In this document: one piece after another, positions 17,546-27,341 of the stretch
Position numbering within the stretch: the first letter of the stretch is position 1
How the letters are laid out: the number at the start of each line of letters is the position of its first letter
Source: an uncultured Schlesneria sp.
GTDB lineage: Bacteria; Planctomycetota; Planctomycetia; Planctomycetales; Planctomycetaceae
Length of the DNA stretch: 64,000 bases
Assembly (NCBI GenBank): GCA_903834925.1
Contig: CAILLA010000011.1
Location: 21,291-85,290, forward strand
Direction of reading: 5' to 3'
Position numbers and translations under genes: made by a program
The notes under the pieces: model-generated
Databases searched by the model: none
What the model was told of the DNA's origin: nothing
Seen by the model: only the letters and a program-made list of their open reading frames with translations

Positions 17546-18136
17546 CTAAGGACCAGCCGTGTTAAATCCGACTGGTTCAGGATGAGCCAATCCGGCGATC
17601 ACTCTACGATGCTGTAATGCCACCGTGATTCCATCATCTCGAAATTCGTTACGAAGTTCTTCGCACAAATGCAGCGCGTCGATTCCCGGTGGAACAGAAA
17701 GCTCCATCGCCGCTAAAAACATGTGACTCGACCCTTGCAGGCGACCTTGAAGATCGATCAGGTCAATTCCATCCTGAGCCAGACGGTGAGCAAGAAATCG
17801 AAGAATACCTGGCCGATCAGGCCCTGAAAGCGTCAGTACATATCGTTCTTTTGGCGTCGGCTCGGTCTCACCATCAAAGCCCATTTCGATCGACGGATCG
17901 CGAAGTGTGACTTCGGCCCCGAAAGCACGGCAGACCGCACGGATGTGGTCGATGATCACCTCAGGGTCCTGATCTTCGGGAAACTCGGTGGCCATCATCA
18001 TCGCAAAAAACTTTTGAATGACGACTTGACTGACATCCAGCATGTTGCCGCCAAGTTCGTCGAGGGCATTAGCCAGCGCAGCAAGTATCCCTGTCCGATT
18101 CGCTGCGACAACAGTCATGATGTAAAGTTTCGCCAT
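17546..18136 (-). CDS. Double ACT-domain regulatory protein (GcvR/UPF0237-like)
   Basis: 196 aa with two ACT domains: residues about 3-75 (KLYIMTVVAANRTGILAALANALDELG) and about 95-170 (RYVLTLSGPDRPGILRFLAHRLAQDGID). ACT domains bind amino acids or similar small ligands. It lies 79 bases upstream of the DUF711 gene on the same strand. Most UPF0237 partners have a single ACT domain, so the duplication is a variant, closer in layout to GcvR. No DNA-binding or catalytic domain is visible; it probably senses a ligand for its partner. Confidence 0.88.
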   Translation of the reverse strand: MAKLYIMTVVAANRTGILAALANALDELGGNMLDVSQVVIQKFFAMMMATEFPEDQDPEVIIDHIRAVCRAFGAEVTLRDPSIEMGFDGETEPTPKERYVLTLSGPDRPGILRFLAHRLAQDGIDLIDLQGRLQGSSHMFLAAMELSVPPGIDALHLCEELRNEFRDDGITVALQHRRVIAGLAHPEPVGFNTAGP

Positions 18137-18188
18137 GATATTTTTCTAACGAGAAATCGTTGAATCCGTGATTGAGATGACGACTGTT

Positions 18189-18977
18189 TCAGCCACCAAG
18201 CAATATTCGCTGGATAAATTTCACTCCCCGACTCACATCATAACCAGGATCGCTTCCTTGAGTGCGGATCGAGGTCAGCCAGCCTCGATAATCCATTTCA
18301 CCAAGAGTTGCCAGGACTTCAATCCAGTCAACATTTCCCTGTCCAACCGCTTCTTCCTGACCTCCGTCAATTCCCGCATCGCCGTCGCGTAATTGGAAAT
18401 GTAACACCAGATTGTGAAGTAACCGCAGCGACTCGGCTACCGGACGCCGCGTCATGGCAAAATGAGCCGGATCGAAGTCGATTCCAATTGGCCCCGTCTT
18501 GATTTCGTCAAGCAACGTTCGAAGCGTCTCGGCAGAATCGTTTGACGGAGTGATCGCCAGGGCCGTTCCGATATGGTTGGCATGTTTTGCCAGATCGCAA
18601 AGACCTTCCACCAGCAATTTTCGCTCTTTCGATTCCGGATCTTCCGGAATCCGCCCAACGCGAAGACACAACGTAGTGGCCTTGATCGAATAAGCAAATC
18701 GCATCGCATCACGAATCGCCGCGATCCGAACATCGATTTTGTCAGGCTCGTACAAAGGATAATTGAGAGGAAACACCGCACTCGCAACAGACAGTCCGTG
18801 TTCCCGGATCTGGTGCAACAGGTCACGACGACCGGTTTCGGTCAATTCACTGGCTTTCAGTTCGTTTCGGACATCAAACTGCAAGCCCTGGACGTTCAGC
18901 TCAGCCGCCGATTTGATCGACGCCACAAGAGGCTGAACGAAGCAACGAGTCGCAATGGCAAGTCGAAATTTATGCAT
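18189..18977 (-). CDS. Sugar phosphate isomerase/epimerase-like TIM-barrel protein
   Basis: 262 aa from the ATG at 18977 (MHKFRLAIATRCF); a GTG 15 codons upstream (19022) is possible. The order of strands is that of the AP-endonuclease-2/xylose-isomerase-like barrel: opening RLAIATRC, then LCLRVGRIPE, then IGIDFDPAHFAM with likely metal ligands, LVLHFQLRDGDAG, and GWLTSIRTQG near the end. The metal-binding Glu/Asp/His set is only partly recognisable. The substrate is unknown. It is the first gene of the minus-strand run before the ACT and DUF711 genes, with a 52-base gap. Confidence 0.8.
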   Translation of the reverse strand: MHKFRLAIATRCFVQPLVASIKSAAELNVQGLQFDVRNELKASELTETGRRDLLHQIREHGLSVASAVFPLNYPLYEPDKIDVRIAAIRDAMRFAYSIKATTLCLRVGRIPEDPESKERKLLVEGLCDLAKHANHIGTALAITPSNDSAETLRTLLDEIKTGPIGIDFDPAHFAMTRRPVAESLRLLHNLVLHFQLRDGDAGIDGGQEEAVGQGNVDWIEVLATLGEMDYRGWLTSIRTQGSDPGYDVSRGVKFIQRILLGG

Positions 18978-19289
18978 AGTCGGCGAAATCGTTCTGAATG
19001 AGATCTTTGCAAGGACTTCCACAGTCTAACAAACCACAAGAATTTGCCCACGAACCCAGCCCAGCCCGTAAGGAACGCTGGAAGGAAGGTAGGAAGTCAG
19101 CTCAAACCACCGACCCTAAAGTCCCAGACGAGCCTAGGATGTCAATCCTCCGAATGCGACTGCTGGAACGTTGGTCCGAAAACAGGAAATTTGCTGATTC
19201 AAGAAGATGATTGGACCTGTAGCATGATATTCTTCTGAGTTAAAATGTCGTCGAGTGGTTGGTAAGTGATTGAACGTATCAGGCAGATC

Positions 19290-21146
19290 ATGACATCTTC
19301 AATTGAACAAGTAACAGACGAACTGCTGCGCCATGGATTACTTAGTGACGATTCGATGGCCGAGTCGTGTCATGAACTGGAAAAACGAGGCGATTCGCTC
19401 ACAAAAGAAAACCTTTTGTCGCTATTGACCTCAACGGGGAAACTAACTCCGTTTCAGGCGGAAGAAGTCCGACAAGGGCGAGCGAATCATTTATTGATCG
19501 GAAACTATCTTGTTCTCAGCCGTCTCGGCGAAGGAGGCATGGGAACGGTTTATAAGGCGTTTCACAGGCGGATGCAGCGTCTGGTGGCAATCAAGGTCAT
19601 TAAAAAAGATGTCGCCACGCGAGATTTCATCTCTCGTTTTCGCCGTGAAATCCAGATGTTGGCCCGATTGAACCATCCGAATATGGTGATCGCCTACGAT
19701 TCGGACCAGTGTCTGATGGGCGAATTCCTGGTGATGGAATATGTCGAAGGGACGGACCTGGCGGAAGTCTTGAAGCGGAGTGGGACATTGAGCCTTGCGG
19801 AGGCAATTTCCGCCGTTCGCCAGGCTGCCCTTGCCCTGGACTATGCACATCGGCAAGGGATCGTACACCGTGACATCAAGCCAGCAAATCTGTTGCGCGA
19901 TGTATCAGGGTGTATTAAAGTCGTCGACCTGGGACTTGCTCGCCTTGCGGAATGGGAGGGGGCCAAGGGTTTCGAATTGACGCAGATGGGTGCGGTGACC
20001 GGCACGGTGGATTACATGTCACCCGAACAGGCCGAAACTCCACTGTCGGTCGATCTGCGCAGTGACGTCTACAGTCTTGGTTGTACGATGTTTTACCTGC
20101 TTACGGGTGGGCCGGTTTTCACGAAATCGAGCCTTGTTGCCCGTGTAATGGCTCATCGGAATGACCCTCCTCCAAAACTCAATTTTGTACGAAAAGACGT
20201 CCCACAGGGGCTGGATGCAATCTTTCAAAAAATGGTTGCCAAAGCACCGAACGATCGATTTTCCTCGATGCAGGAAGTCGTTGATTCTTTGGAAAAGTTG
20301 GATCGTTCGTTGAAGGATCATCAGCCAACTCAGGTCATCAATCGACAAGACATCACTCCACAGTGGATGCCTGAACGAGCGCGAGTGATGCTGGTCGAAC
20401 AGTCTCGATTGCAATCAGGCGTCATTGGCAAAATTCTGGCAGAAATCGGTGTCACAAATGTGCAAGCCGTTTCGTCAGGCAAGGACGCACTCGAACAATT
20501 CAACACGATTTCACCAACGGTCGTGTTGAGCAGTATGAAGTTATCAGACATGAGCGGCTTGGAACTGGCTGCCCGTATTCGCGATTCCATACGGTGCCCG
20601 GATTCCGGAATCATTCTGATGACCGGAAATGACTGGAGTTCCGATCTCCAAGCGGCCATAAAACGTCTCGGGCGAACGCAAATGATCCGGAAGCCATTTA
20701 ACGCAGAAAACCTGCGTAAGATTATCGAACAGACGTTAAGCGACCAGGACCGCAATCAACAGCAATTGGATGGGCTAAACGAACTTCGGGTGCTGATCGT
20801 TGACGACAGTGGCGTCGCACGGCGTCACGCTCAGGAAACTCTGACACGACTCGGATTTTCGCGATTTACGCAGGCTGACGATGGTGTGACGGCGATTGAG
20901 CAATTAGAGAAAGCATCGTTTGATCTCGTCGTCACAGACTACAACATGCCGCAAATGGACGGGCAGCAGCTGATCACATACATCCGTCAGGCAAGCAATC
21001 ATCCCGATGTCCCGATCGTCATGGTGACCACGGAATTCGACCCGCAAAAGCTCGCTTCGGTGTATCAGCTTGGCGTTTCTGCCATCTGCAACAAAAGCTT
21101 CGATCTCGAACTTGTCCGCAACATCGTCATGAAATTGTTTGCATGA
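19290..21146 (+). CDS. Hanks-type Ser/Thr kinase fused to two receiver domains
   Basis: 618 aa from the ATG at 19290 (AGG at a suitable distance); a GTG at 19266 would add eight residues. Residues 1-68 are a helical N-terminal region typical of planctomycete kinases. Kinase domain 72-340: Gly loop LGEGGMGTVYKA, K102, HRD at 193-195, DLG D213, MSPEQ. REC1 (about 364-485) is degenerate: Glu370 stands for the acidic pair and S415 takes the phospho-acceptor place, though K468 remains. REC2 (about 499-618) is intact: D505/D506, D550 (VVTDYNMPQMDG), T580, K602. It leads a chemosensory gene set, 212 bases before cheA. Inferred: REC2 receives phosphate from CheA, linking chemosensing to Ser/Thr phosphorylation. 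Cytoplasmic (no TM). Confidence 0.92.
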   Translation: MTSSIEQVTDELLRHGLLSDDSMAESCHELEKRGDSLTKENLLSLLTSTGKLTPFQAEEVRQGRANHLLIGNYLVLSRLGEGGMGTVYKAFHRRMQRLVAIKVIKKDVATRDFISRFRREIQMLARLNHPNMVIAYDSDQCLMGEFLVMEYVEGTDLAEVLKRSGTLSLAEAISAVRQAALALDYAHRQGIVHRDIKPANLLRDVSGCIKVVDLGLARLAEWEGAKGFELTQMGAVTGTVDYMSPEQAETPLSVDLRSDVYSLGCTMFYLLTGGPVFTKSSLVARVMAHRNDPPPKLNFVRKDVPQGLDAIFQKMVAKAPNDRFSSMQEVVDSLEKLDRSLKDHQPTQVINRQDITPQWMPERARVMLVEQSRLQSGVIGKILAEIGVTNVQAVSSGKDALEQFNTISPTVVLSSMKLSDMSGLELAARIRDSIRCPDSGIILMTGNDWSSDLQAAIKRLGRTQMIRKPFNAENLRKIIEQTLSDQDRNQQQLDGLNELRVLIVDDSGVARRHAQETLTRLGFSRFTQADDGVTAIEQLEKASFDLVVTDYNMPQMDGQQLITYIRQASNHPDVPIVMVTTEFDPQKLASVYQLGVSAICNKSFDLELVRNIVMKLFA

Positions 21147-21358
21147 CCATGCGAGTTCGAATCTCATGTTCCCAAAAATCATCGTCTGGTCGTAATCGTC
21201 AGAACCGGTAAGGGCAACCTTGTTTTGACGAAAATGGATGACTTTTGCGATCAAAGTGTGGAGCGTACACCTGCTCATTCGGTAGCGTCGCATTAGAAAA
21301 TGATCCGGTTTTGTAACCGCAAACTACAAAATCTTTGTCTCGAACTAATCCAAAAGCC

Positions 21359-23692
21359 ATGTCCCACGATCAAGAGATCCTTCAAGAATTCGTCGTCGAA
21401 TGTCGTGAAGGATTGGACCGCATCGATGCCGTGCTGGTTGCACTGGAAGCTGCGCCTGAGGATAAGTCGCGCCTGGACGTTGTCTTTCGGATCTTGCATA
21501 CGATTAAAGGAAACGCGGGATTTCTGGAGTTTCCCAAACTGGGTGCGATAGCCCATGCGGGTGAATCCCTGTTATCCAAGCTGGTTAACGGTTCACTTAA
21601 CGTCAATCCGCAGGTCGCTGACCTCTTGTTGAGGTTGGTGGATGTCATCAGGAATATCGTCGCCGAAGTCGATGCCAGTGGAACCGAAGGTGATTTGACC
21701 AATGAAGATTTAATTCGCGAACTGACTGATTGGACGACGAAAGCGTCGAAAGAAACCCCTTCCGATCAGTTAAAGCCGTCCATCGTCAAACCCAAAGTCC
21801 CTGATTCAACTTCAACTCAGCAAGAACCCGTGCGGACTTATGACGCTGACGTTTCAAAGGGCGCTGCGGATACGAAAACTCAGGTACTCGATAAATCAGA
21901 GATCCTTGCTCAGCCAGTCACAGCAGAGCCAAAAATAGGCCAGTTGGAATCCCCTTCTTTCGTGGAGCCGCCTCGGCCTGCGACGAATACTGCAAGTCTC
22001 AGTGACGCAGGGTCTGGTGCGTCTCTCAGCAGTCGGGTTTTTTCTGAACCCGAACAGTCGACCGTCATCCGCGTTCAGATCGACCATCTCGATGACTTGA
22101 TGAATCTGGTGGGTGAACTGGTGCTGACTCGTAACCGAATCGTTCAGATCACCGCCAGTCGTCAGGATGACGAATTGACAGAACCGATTCAGCGACTGAA
22201 TCGTCTGACCGCCGCATTGCAGGATGGAGTGATGCGCACGCGAATGCAGCCTGTTCGCAATGCCTGGAAAAAGTATCCACGCATCGTACGTGATCTCGCA
22301 AAACAATGCGGCAAGCAATGTGAGATCGAATTACAGGGAGGCGATACCGAACTCGACAAATCAATGCTCGAAGCCATCGCTGATCCTCTGGTGCATCTGG
22401 TTCGAAATTCGATCGATCATGGGATCGAAAAGCCTTACTTGCGCCGAATCAAAGGGAAACCTGAAACCGGTAGACTGCTGGTTCGTGCATTCCAGGAAAG
22501 TGGACAGGTCCACATTGAGATTTCTGATGATGGAGCCGGGCTGGACCTGGAACGCATTCGAAAAAAAGCGGTTGAAGTTGGGATTATTCCTCGCGAAAAG
22601 GAGCTGTTGGCGACCGAAAGCGAACTGCGAAATTCAATTTTTCTCCCTGGATTTACGACCGCAGACAAAGTGACAAGTCTGTCGGGCCGAGGCGTGGGGA
22701 TGGATGTCGTAAAGACCTCCATCGAACAAATTGGTGGAACCATTGAACTGCATAGTCAGAAGGATCTCGGCACAACCATTCGTCTGACCGTACCACTGAC
22801 ATTAGCGATTGTTCCCGCCGTCATGGTCGCTTGCGGGTCTCAGCGATTTGCGATTCCGCAAATCAATGTCGTGGAGATGCTGCGTCTGGAAGGTGAGGAA
22901 CGGTATCTTGCTTGCGACCTGTTTTACGACACCCCTGTTTTGAAACTGCGCGGCGAACTGTTGCCAATGGCTGACTTGGGCGAGAAACTGCACATTCATT
23001 CGAGCAGCGGTATTTCGATTCGCGAAAAACTCGAAATCCTGGTGTTGAAGTCCGGGACGCGTCGGTTCGCCTTGCTGGTCGATGCGATCGGCGATGCCCA
23101 GGAAATCGTTGTCAAACCGCTGGGTGACCTGCTTGCGAGTCAAACCGAATATAGCGGCGCAGCACTGATGGGTGATGGGTCGATCGCCTTGATTCTTGAT
23201 GTACTGGGGATTGCACGCAGCGCGGGTTTGCTGGAGTCTGAGAAAACTCTGTTTCATGATTCCAGTGTGGCTCCTGTTTTGGACCCTGGTCTCGAACAGC
23301 AAGTTTTGATTTGCGAGGTGGATGGTACACGCCAGATCGCAATACCTCTGGCAGACGTCGTCTGCCTTGAAAAGATTTCTTCAGCGAAGATTGAAAAGTC
23401 GCTAACAGGCGAAGTCGTGCAGTATCGGGGCGAAATCCTGCCTCTACATCAATTGTCGCAAAACCGGTTAGAGGTGAGTACGCCAGCATCTGACGAGCAG
23501 TTCCTTTCCGTCGTAATTTATCGTGTTGCGGAAACGTGGATGGGTTTGCTGGTCGATCGGATTATCGATGTGGCACAGCGACCGACAGACTTGCGATCTG
23601 CCGAAGCGATCGTGCAACCCAACGGTCCCGCCACGGTCGTCGGGACTGCGGTGGTGCTTGGACGAGTGACTGATTTTCTGCATCTGAACTAA
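21359..23692 (+). CDS. cheA: CheA-type chemosensory histidine kinase with tandem CheW-like domains
   Basis: 777 aa from the ATG at 21359; a TTG eight codons upstream is less likely. The Hpt domain (1-105) has H47 in VVFRILHTIKGNAGFLE. A Pro/Ser/Thr-rich linker (about 115-225) stands where the P2 domain would be, and no P2 is recognised. The dimerisation helix pair (about 235-300, LMNLVGELVLTRNRIVQ) is followed by the ATPase domain with N box LVHLVRNSIDHGIE (about 343), DDGAGLD and GRGVGMDVVK (about 442). A CheW-like P5 (about 480-620) is followed by a second CheW-like domain (about 650-777). Signals pass to response regulators, here CheB and perhaps the REC domains of the kinase gene upstream. 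Confidence 0.95.
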   Translation: MSHDQEILQEFVVECREGLDRIDAVLVALEAAPEDKSRLDVVFRILHTIKGNAGFLEFPKLGAIAHAGESLLSKLVNGSLNVNPQVADLLLRLVDVIRNIVAEVDASGTEGDLTNEDLIRELTDWTTKASKETPSDQLKPSIVKPKVPDSTSTQQEPVRTYDADVSKGAADTKTQVLDKSEILAQPVTAEPKIGQLESPSFVEPPRPATNTASLSDAGSGASLSSRVFSEPEQSTVIRVQIDHLDDLMNLVGELVLTRNRIVQITASRQDDELTEPIQRLNRLTAALQDGVMRTRMQPVRNAWKKYPRIVRDLAKQCGKQCEIELQGGDTELDKSMLEAIADPLVHLVRNSIDHGIEKPYLRRIKGKPETGRLLVRAFQESGQVHIEISDDGAGLDLERIRKKAVEVGIIPREKELLATESELRNSIFLPGFTTADKVTSLSGRGVGMDVVKTSIEQIGGTIELHSQKDLGTTIRLTVPLTLAIVPAVMVACGSQRFAIPQINVVEMLRLEGEERYLACDLFYDTPVLKLRGELLPMADLGEKLHIHSSSGISIREKLEILVLKSGTRRFALLVDAIGDAQEIVVKPLGDLLASQTEYSGAALMGDGSIALILDVLGIARSAGLLESEKTLFHDSSVAPVLDPGLEQQVLICEVDGTRQIAIPLADVVCLEKISSAKIEKSLTGEVVQYRGEILPLHQLSQNRLEVSTPASDEQFLSVVIYRVAETWMGLLVDRIIDVAQRPTDLRSAEAIVQPNGPATVVGTAVVLGRVTDFLHLN

Positions 23693-23737
23693 AAACAACG
23701 AATGATTTATTCCTGATTGATACCGTGAGATTGACCA

Positions 23738-25741
23738 ATGGCAGCCAACTTTTTGACGCGTCGGAGAATTTCCAATAAACTGTTGTGGATCAGCTTGAGC
23801 TTTTCACTTCCGATCGCCGTCCTGCTGTACTTCATGATCGCGGGATTCAACCGGGACATTCGGTTTGCTGAGCAGGAACTGGCAGGGATCGAGTTTCAAC
23901 GGCCAATCCATGACTTGTCGCGAAGCCTGGCTCGTCACGACTGGCTCTCACGCGCTGACAAAGTTGTTGAATCGGAGCTGGCCAGCGAACAGGGAAAAAT
24001 TGACCAGTCGCTTCAAAGGCTCGACGGATTACAACGGCATTTGGGTGAAACCCTGCAAGTTAACGAAGCCGCCCTCGCTCAACGACAGCGTTCGGCTTCG
24101 CTCCCTCGTGAAATGATTGAGTCATGGCAGCGGTATAAATCAGAAAGGGCACAGCTAAGCCCTGAAGTCAACGAGGCTCGCCACCAGGCTTTTGGAGATC
24201 ATGCACGAAAACTGGCAGCGCATGTGATTGACACGTCGAATTTGATTCTTGATCCAGACCTCGACAGCTTTTATCTGGTGGACGGAATCTGCATCGGTCT
24301 GCCCCGGCTTCAAAACCATCTTGCCGAATTGCGATTGCTGGTCAGAAAGTCCTTTGCCAAACCGGAGTTGGAAATGGCTGACGTTGTCAATCTGGTTTCT
24401 ACTGGCCGATTGATCAAGGAAGCTGATTACGATCCTGTCGTCAACAGCATTCGGACGGCTTTAGCCGAAGACATTAATTTTCACGGAATCAGTAACTCCA
24501 TGAGGCAGATCGAACCCGCACTCGATAGCTTTATCGTGGCCATCGATTCACTGTTAGGCCAACTCACTGTCGGCGAGACAAACAGGTTGGATGGACGCGG
24601 TGCCGAAATCGACCAGCAGATCGTCAAGGCGTTAGAGGCCAGTTATCAGTTGGGGAACGTCGGTGAGCGAGAACTAACGGAATTACTGTCGATTCGCGCC
24701 AAGGTGTTTCGAAATGGAAGACTGTGGTCGCTGTTACTGACGGCACTGGCTCTGGGTGTCGCCGTCGGTCTGGTTGTCATTGTTGCTCGCAGTATTACCA
24801 GCCCTCTTGCCAACTGCGTGAGTGGACTGCAATCGCTGGCTAACCGCGATCTGACCCGGCGGATGAACGTCAGGTCCGACTCCGAAATTGGCGAAATCTC
24901 TACCGCCGTGGATCAGGCTGCAGAAGGAATGCTTGCAGCCATCCGTTCTATCCGTTCCGGAGCATCAGAACTGAACCGTGCGGCAGATCGTCAGACCGAG
25001 GTAAGTTGTCAGATGTCGACCACCGCCGAAATGACATCACAACAGGCACATCGGACGTCCTTGGTCGCAGAACAAGTCAGTAACAACACTCAGGCCGTTT
25101 CGCTGGCCATGAACGAACTGAGTACCGCGATTCGTGAGATTGCAAACAACACTCACCAGGCAGCTCGCGTTGCCACCGATGCGGTTCAGTTGGCGGCGAC
25201 AACCAATTCGACAGTGGCAAAACTCGGTCAAAGCAGTGCGGAAATTGGTGAAGTGATTAAGGTCATCACTTCGATCGCCGAGCAAACCAACATGCTTTCG
25301 TTGAATGCAACGATCGAAGCCGCTCGTGCGGGTGAAGCTGGTAAGGGCTTTGCTGTCGTGGCGAACGCGGTCAAGGAGCTTGCCAAGCAGACGGCCGGTG
25401 CGACGGAAACGATTCGTCGCAAGATCGATGTGACTCAAAGCGACATTCGCGAATCCGTTGCGGCGATCAGTCGTATCAGTCAAACGATTCAGCAGATCAA
25501 CGACTTCCAGAACTCGATTGCCGGGGCGGTCGAAGAACAAACTGTTGTCACTCGTGATATCAGTCGCAACGTGGCCGATGCGGCGAAAGGGACCTTGGAG
25601 ATTACAGAAAACGTGATTCAGGTTGCTAAAGCCGCAGAAGGAACGGCCGCTGGTGCGGCGGCAACAAGGGCCGCCGCTGAAGATGCGACTCGCCTGGCGA
25701 CACAGCTTAATGAACTGGTTTCCCAATTCCGTAGTGACTGA
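23738..25741 (+). CDS. Methyl-accepting chemotaxis protein
   Basis: 667 aa. TM1 lies at about 15-35 and TM2 at about 330-350; between them is a mostly helical periplasmic sensor of about 290 residues that I do not recognise as a named domain. HAMP follows (about 350-402, [26 protein letters not shown]). The cytoplasmic coiled-coil domain has the conserved tip [20 protein letters not shown] at about 515 and helices rich in Ala/Gln/Thr where methylation would occur. It lies 45 bases after cheA and 12 before cheW. It is the only receptor in this operon, so it is presumably the dedicated input. Confidence 0.95.
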   Translation: MAANFLTRRRISNKLLWISLSFSLPIAVLLYFMIAGFNRDIRFAEQELAGIEFQRPIHDLSRSLARHDWLSRADKVVESELASEQGKIDQSLQRLDGLQRHLGETLQVNEAALAQRQRSASLPREMIESWQRYKSERAQLSPEVNEARHQAFGDHARKLAAHVIDTSNLILDPDLDSFYLVDGICIGLPRLQNHLAELRLLVRKSFAKPELEMADVVNLVSTGRLIKEADYDPVVNSIRTALAEDINFHGISNSMRQIEPALDSFIVAIDSLLGQLTVGETNRLDGRGAEIDQQIVKALEASYQLGNVGERELTELLSIRAKVFRNGRLWSLLLTALALGVAVGLVVIVARSITSPLANCVSGLQSLANRDLTRRMNVRSDSEIGEISTAVDQAAEGMLAAIRSIRSGASELNRAADRQTEVSCQMSTTAEMTSQQAHRTSLVAEQVSNNTQAVSLAMNELSTAIREIANNTHQAARVATDAVQLAATTNSTVAKLGQSSAEIGEVIKVITSIAEQTNMLSLNATIEAARAGEAGKGFAVVANAVKELAKQTAGATETIRRKIDVTQSDIRESVAAISRISQTIQQINDFQNSIAGAVEEQTVVTRDISRNVADAAKGTLEITENVIQVAKAAEGTAAGAAATRAAAEDATRLATQLNELVSQFRSD

Positions 25742-25753
25742 AGTTTGCATTCA

Positions 25754-26251
25754 ATGGCTCAATTAGAAAAGATTTGCACGTTCCACCTGGATGGCCTGTA
25801 TTTGGGGATCGACGTGAATGAAGTTCACGAAGTTCTACCGACGCAGACGTTGACTCCGGTTCCGTTAGCGCATCCCATCGTTGCGGGGTTGATCAACATG
25901 CGGGGTCAAATCGTCGTGGCAATTGACTTTCGTCGGTTTCTACGGCGGCAAGCCCCTTCAGTCGATCAGCGACAGCCAATCAACGTCATCGTGAGGAATG
26001 GGACCAATTGTATGAGTCTTCTCGTCGACGATATTGGCGACGTCATTGAAGTGGACTCGCGGTTATTCACGAAGCCACCCGATACAACCGCGACAGAAAC
26101 ACGAAGCCTCTTTCGCGGAGCGTATCAACTTCCCTCACAATTGCTGTTAGTCTTCGATACACTTCGGGCGATCGAAGCCATCGTGTCGCAGGCGACTTCC
26201 CGGATGCTACAATCGGGACATGAATCGAATCCGCATTCTGATCGTCGATGA
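25754..26251 (+). CDS. cheW: CheW coupling protein
   Basis: 165 aa from the ATG at 25754; an upstream TTG three codons earlier is less likely. It has the CheW beta-barrel pattern: EKICTFHLDGLYLGIDVNEVHEV at the N terminus, VAGLINMRGQIVVAIDFRR in the middle, MSLLVDDIGDVIEVDS later. It couples the receptor to CheA. Its last 32 bases overlap the start of cheB in another frame, indicating a tight operon. Confidence 0.93.
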   Translation: MAQLEKICTFHLDGLYLGIDVNEVHEVLPTQTLTPVPLAHPIVAGLINMRGQIVVAIDFRRFLRRQAPSVDQRQPINVIVRNGTNCMSLLVDDIGDVIEVDSRLFTKPPDTTATETRSLFRGAYQLPSQLLLVFDTLRAIEAIVSQATSRMLQSGHESNPHSDRR

Positions 26252-27341
26252 GTCCTCCGTCAGTCGAGACGCACTCAGAAGAATTCTGAGTGCGGATGAC
26301 GATTTGGATCTTGTTGCCGTCACAGGGAGCGGTAAAGTCGCACTTGCCAGATTGACCGAACTGAATCCCGATGTGGTCTTGCTCGACGTGATCGAGCCCG
26401 AAAAAGAAGGCTTAAAAACACTGGCGGCCTTCCGTCAAAAGGCCCCTTCGCTGCCGATCGTCATCTTCAGTCAATTGGCCGATCGCGGTTCACAGGTCAC
26501 GGTCGATGCTCTATTGCTCGGTGTAAACGATTACTTAAAGAAACCTGAATCGCATGTGGTACTCGAAAGCTGCATTCGTAACGAATTGACGACGAAGATC
26601 AAGAAACTTAGTACACATCGATCGGGTCAAACGGGTTTTCGTCCGAGCGAAGGATCGGCCGTGCTTGGACGGAGTCCAATTGCTGCCAATCAGTCCCGCG
26701 CAGCAAACGCCGCAATCGAAGCAAAGAGCAGCCAGCCGGGTTCAACTCCGCAAGTCGAACTTGTGGCGATTGCCGCATCCACAGGCGGCCCGAACGCACT
26801 GGCAAGTCTGCTCTCTTCACTGCCGCGTTCGTTCGTCACACCAATGATTATTGTCCAACATATGGGTGCCGGGTTTACCACCAGCCTTGCCGAAAGCTTA
26901 AGCCGCCAGTCAGGCAGAATCGTTCGAGAAGTCGAAAGTCCCCAGACATTAACAGAAGGATCAATCTGGATTGCACCAGGCGGACGACACGTCACGGTGA
27001 CTAAGCGAGGAAACGTCATTCAGGTCGCACCGAACGACGAACCAGAAGTGAATGGTTGTCGCCCGTCGGCAGATATGCTGTTTCGATCGGTCGCTGCGAC
27101 GGTCGGTGCTCATTGTCTGGCCGTCGTTCTGACCGGAATGGGAAATGACGGCCTCGAGGGAAGTCGAGCGATTAAGCAGGCAGGTGGATCAATCCTTGCT
27201 CAGGACGAAGCGAGTAGCATCGTCTGGGGAATGCCCGGTCAGGTCGTAACAGCCGGACTGGCGGACATGGTACTGCCATTGAATGATATCTCTCGGCACC
27301 TCAGCCGGTTCGTGAATTCGAGGGGCATGAATGCTGGATAA
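26220..27341 (+). CDS. cheB: CheB-type protein-glutamate methylesterase
   Basis: 373 aa. The N-terminal receiver (1-125) has D10, D56 (VVLLDVIEPEKEG) and a K-P pair at 108-109. A linker of about 50 residues leads to the methylesterase domain, with S187 (AIAASTGGPNA), H214 (IVQHMGAGF) and D310 (MGNDGLEG) as the catalytic triad, and LSRQSGR / CRPSADMLFRS conserved. It demethylates or deamidates receptor glutamates. It overlaps cheW by 32 bases and cheR by 11. Confidence 0.95.
   Translation: MNRIRILIVDESSVSRDALRRILSADDDLDLVAVTGSGKVALARLTELNPDVVLLDVIEPEKEGLKTLAAFRQKAPSLPIVIFSQLADRGSQVTVDALLLGVNDYLKKPESHVVLESCIRNELTTKIKKLSTHRSGQTGFRPSEGSAVLGRSPIAANQSRAANAAIEAKSSQPGSTPQVELVAIAASTGGPNALASLLSSLPRSFVTPMIIVQHMGAGFTTSLAESLSRQSGRIVREVESPQTLTEGSIWIAPGGRHVTVTKRGNVIQVAPNDEPEVNGCRPSADMLFRSVAATVGAHCLAVVLTGMGNDGLEGSRAIKQAGGSILAQDEASSIVWGMPGQVVTAGLADMVLPLNDISRHLSRFVNSRGMNAG

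Noticed and set aside
21148..21166. A tRNA-like T-arm, GAGTTCGAATCTC, just after the kinase stop codon
   Set aside because: The bases that would form the rest of a tRNA lie in the kinase coding sequence and do not fold into acceptor, D and anticodon arms.
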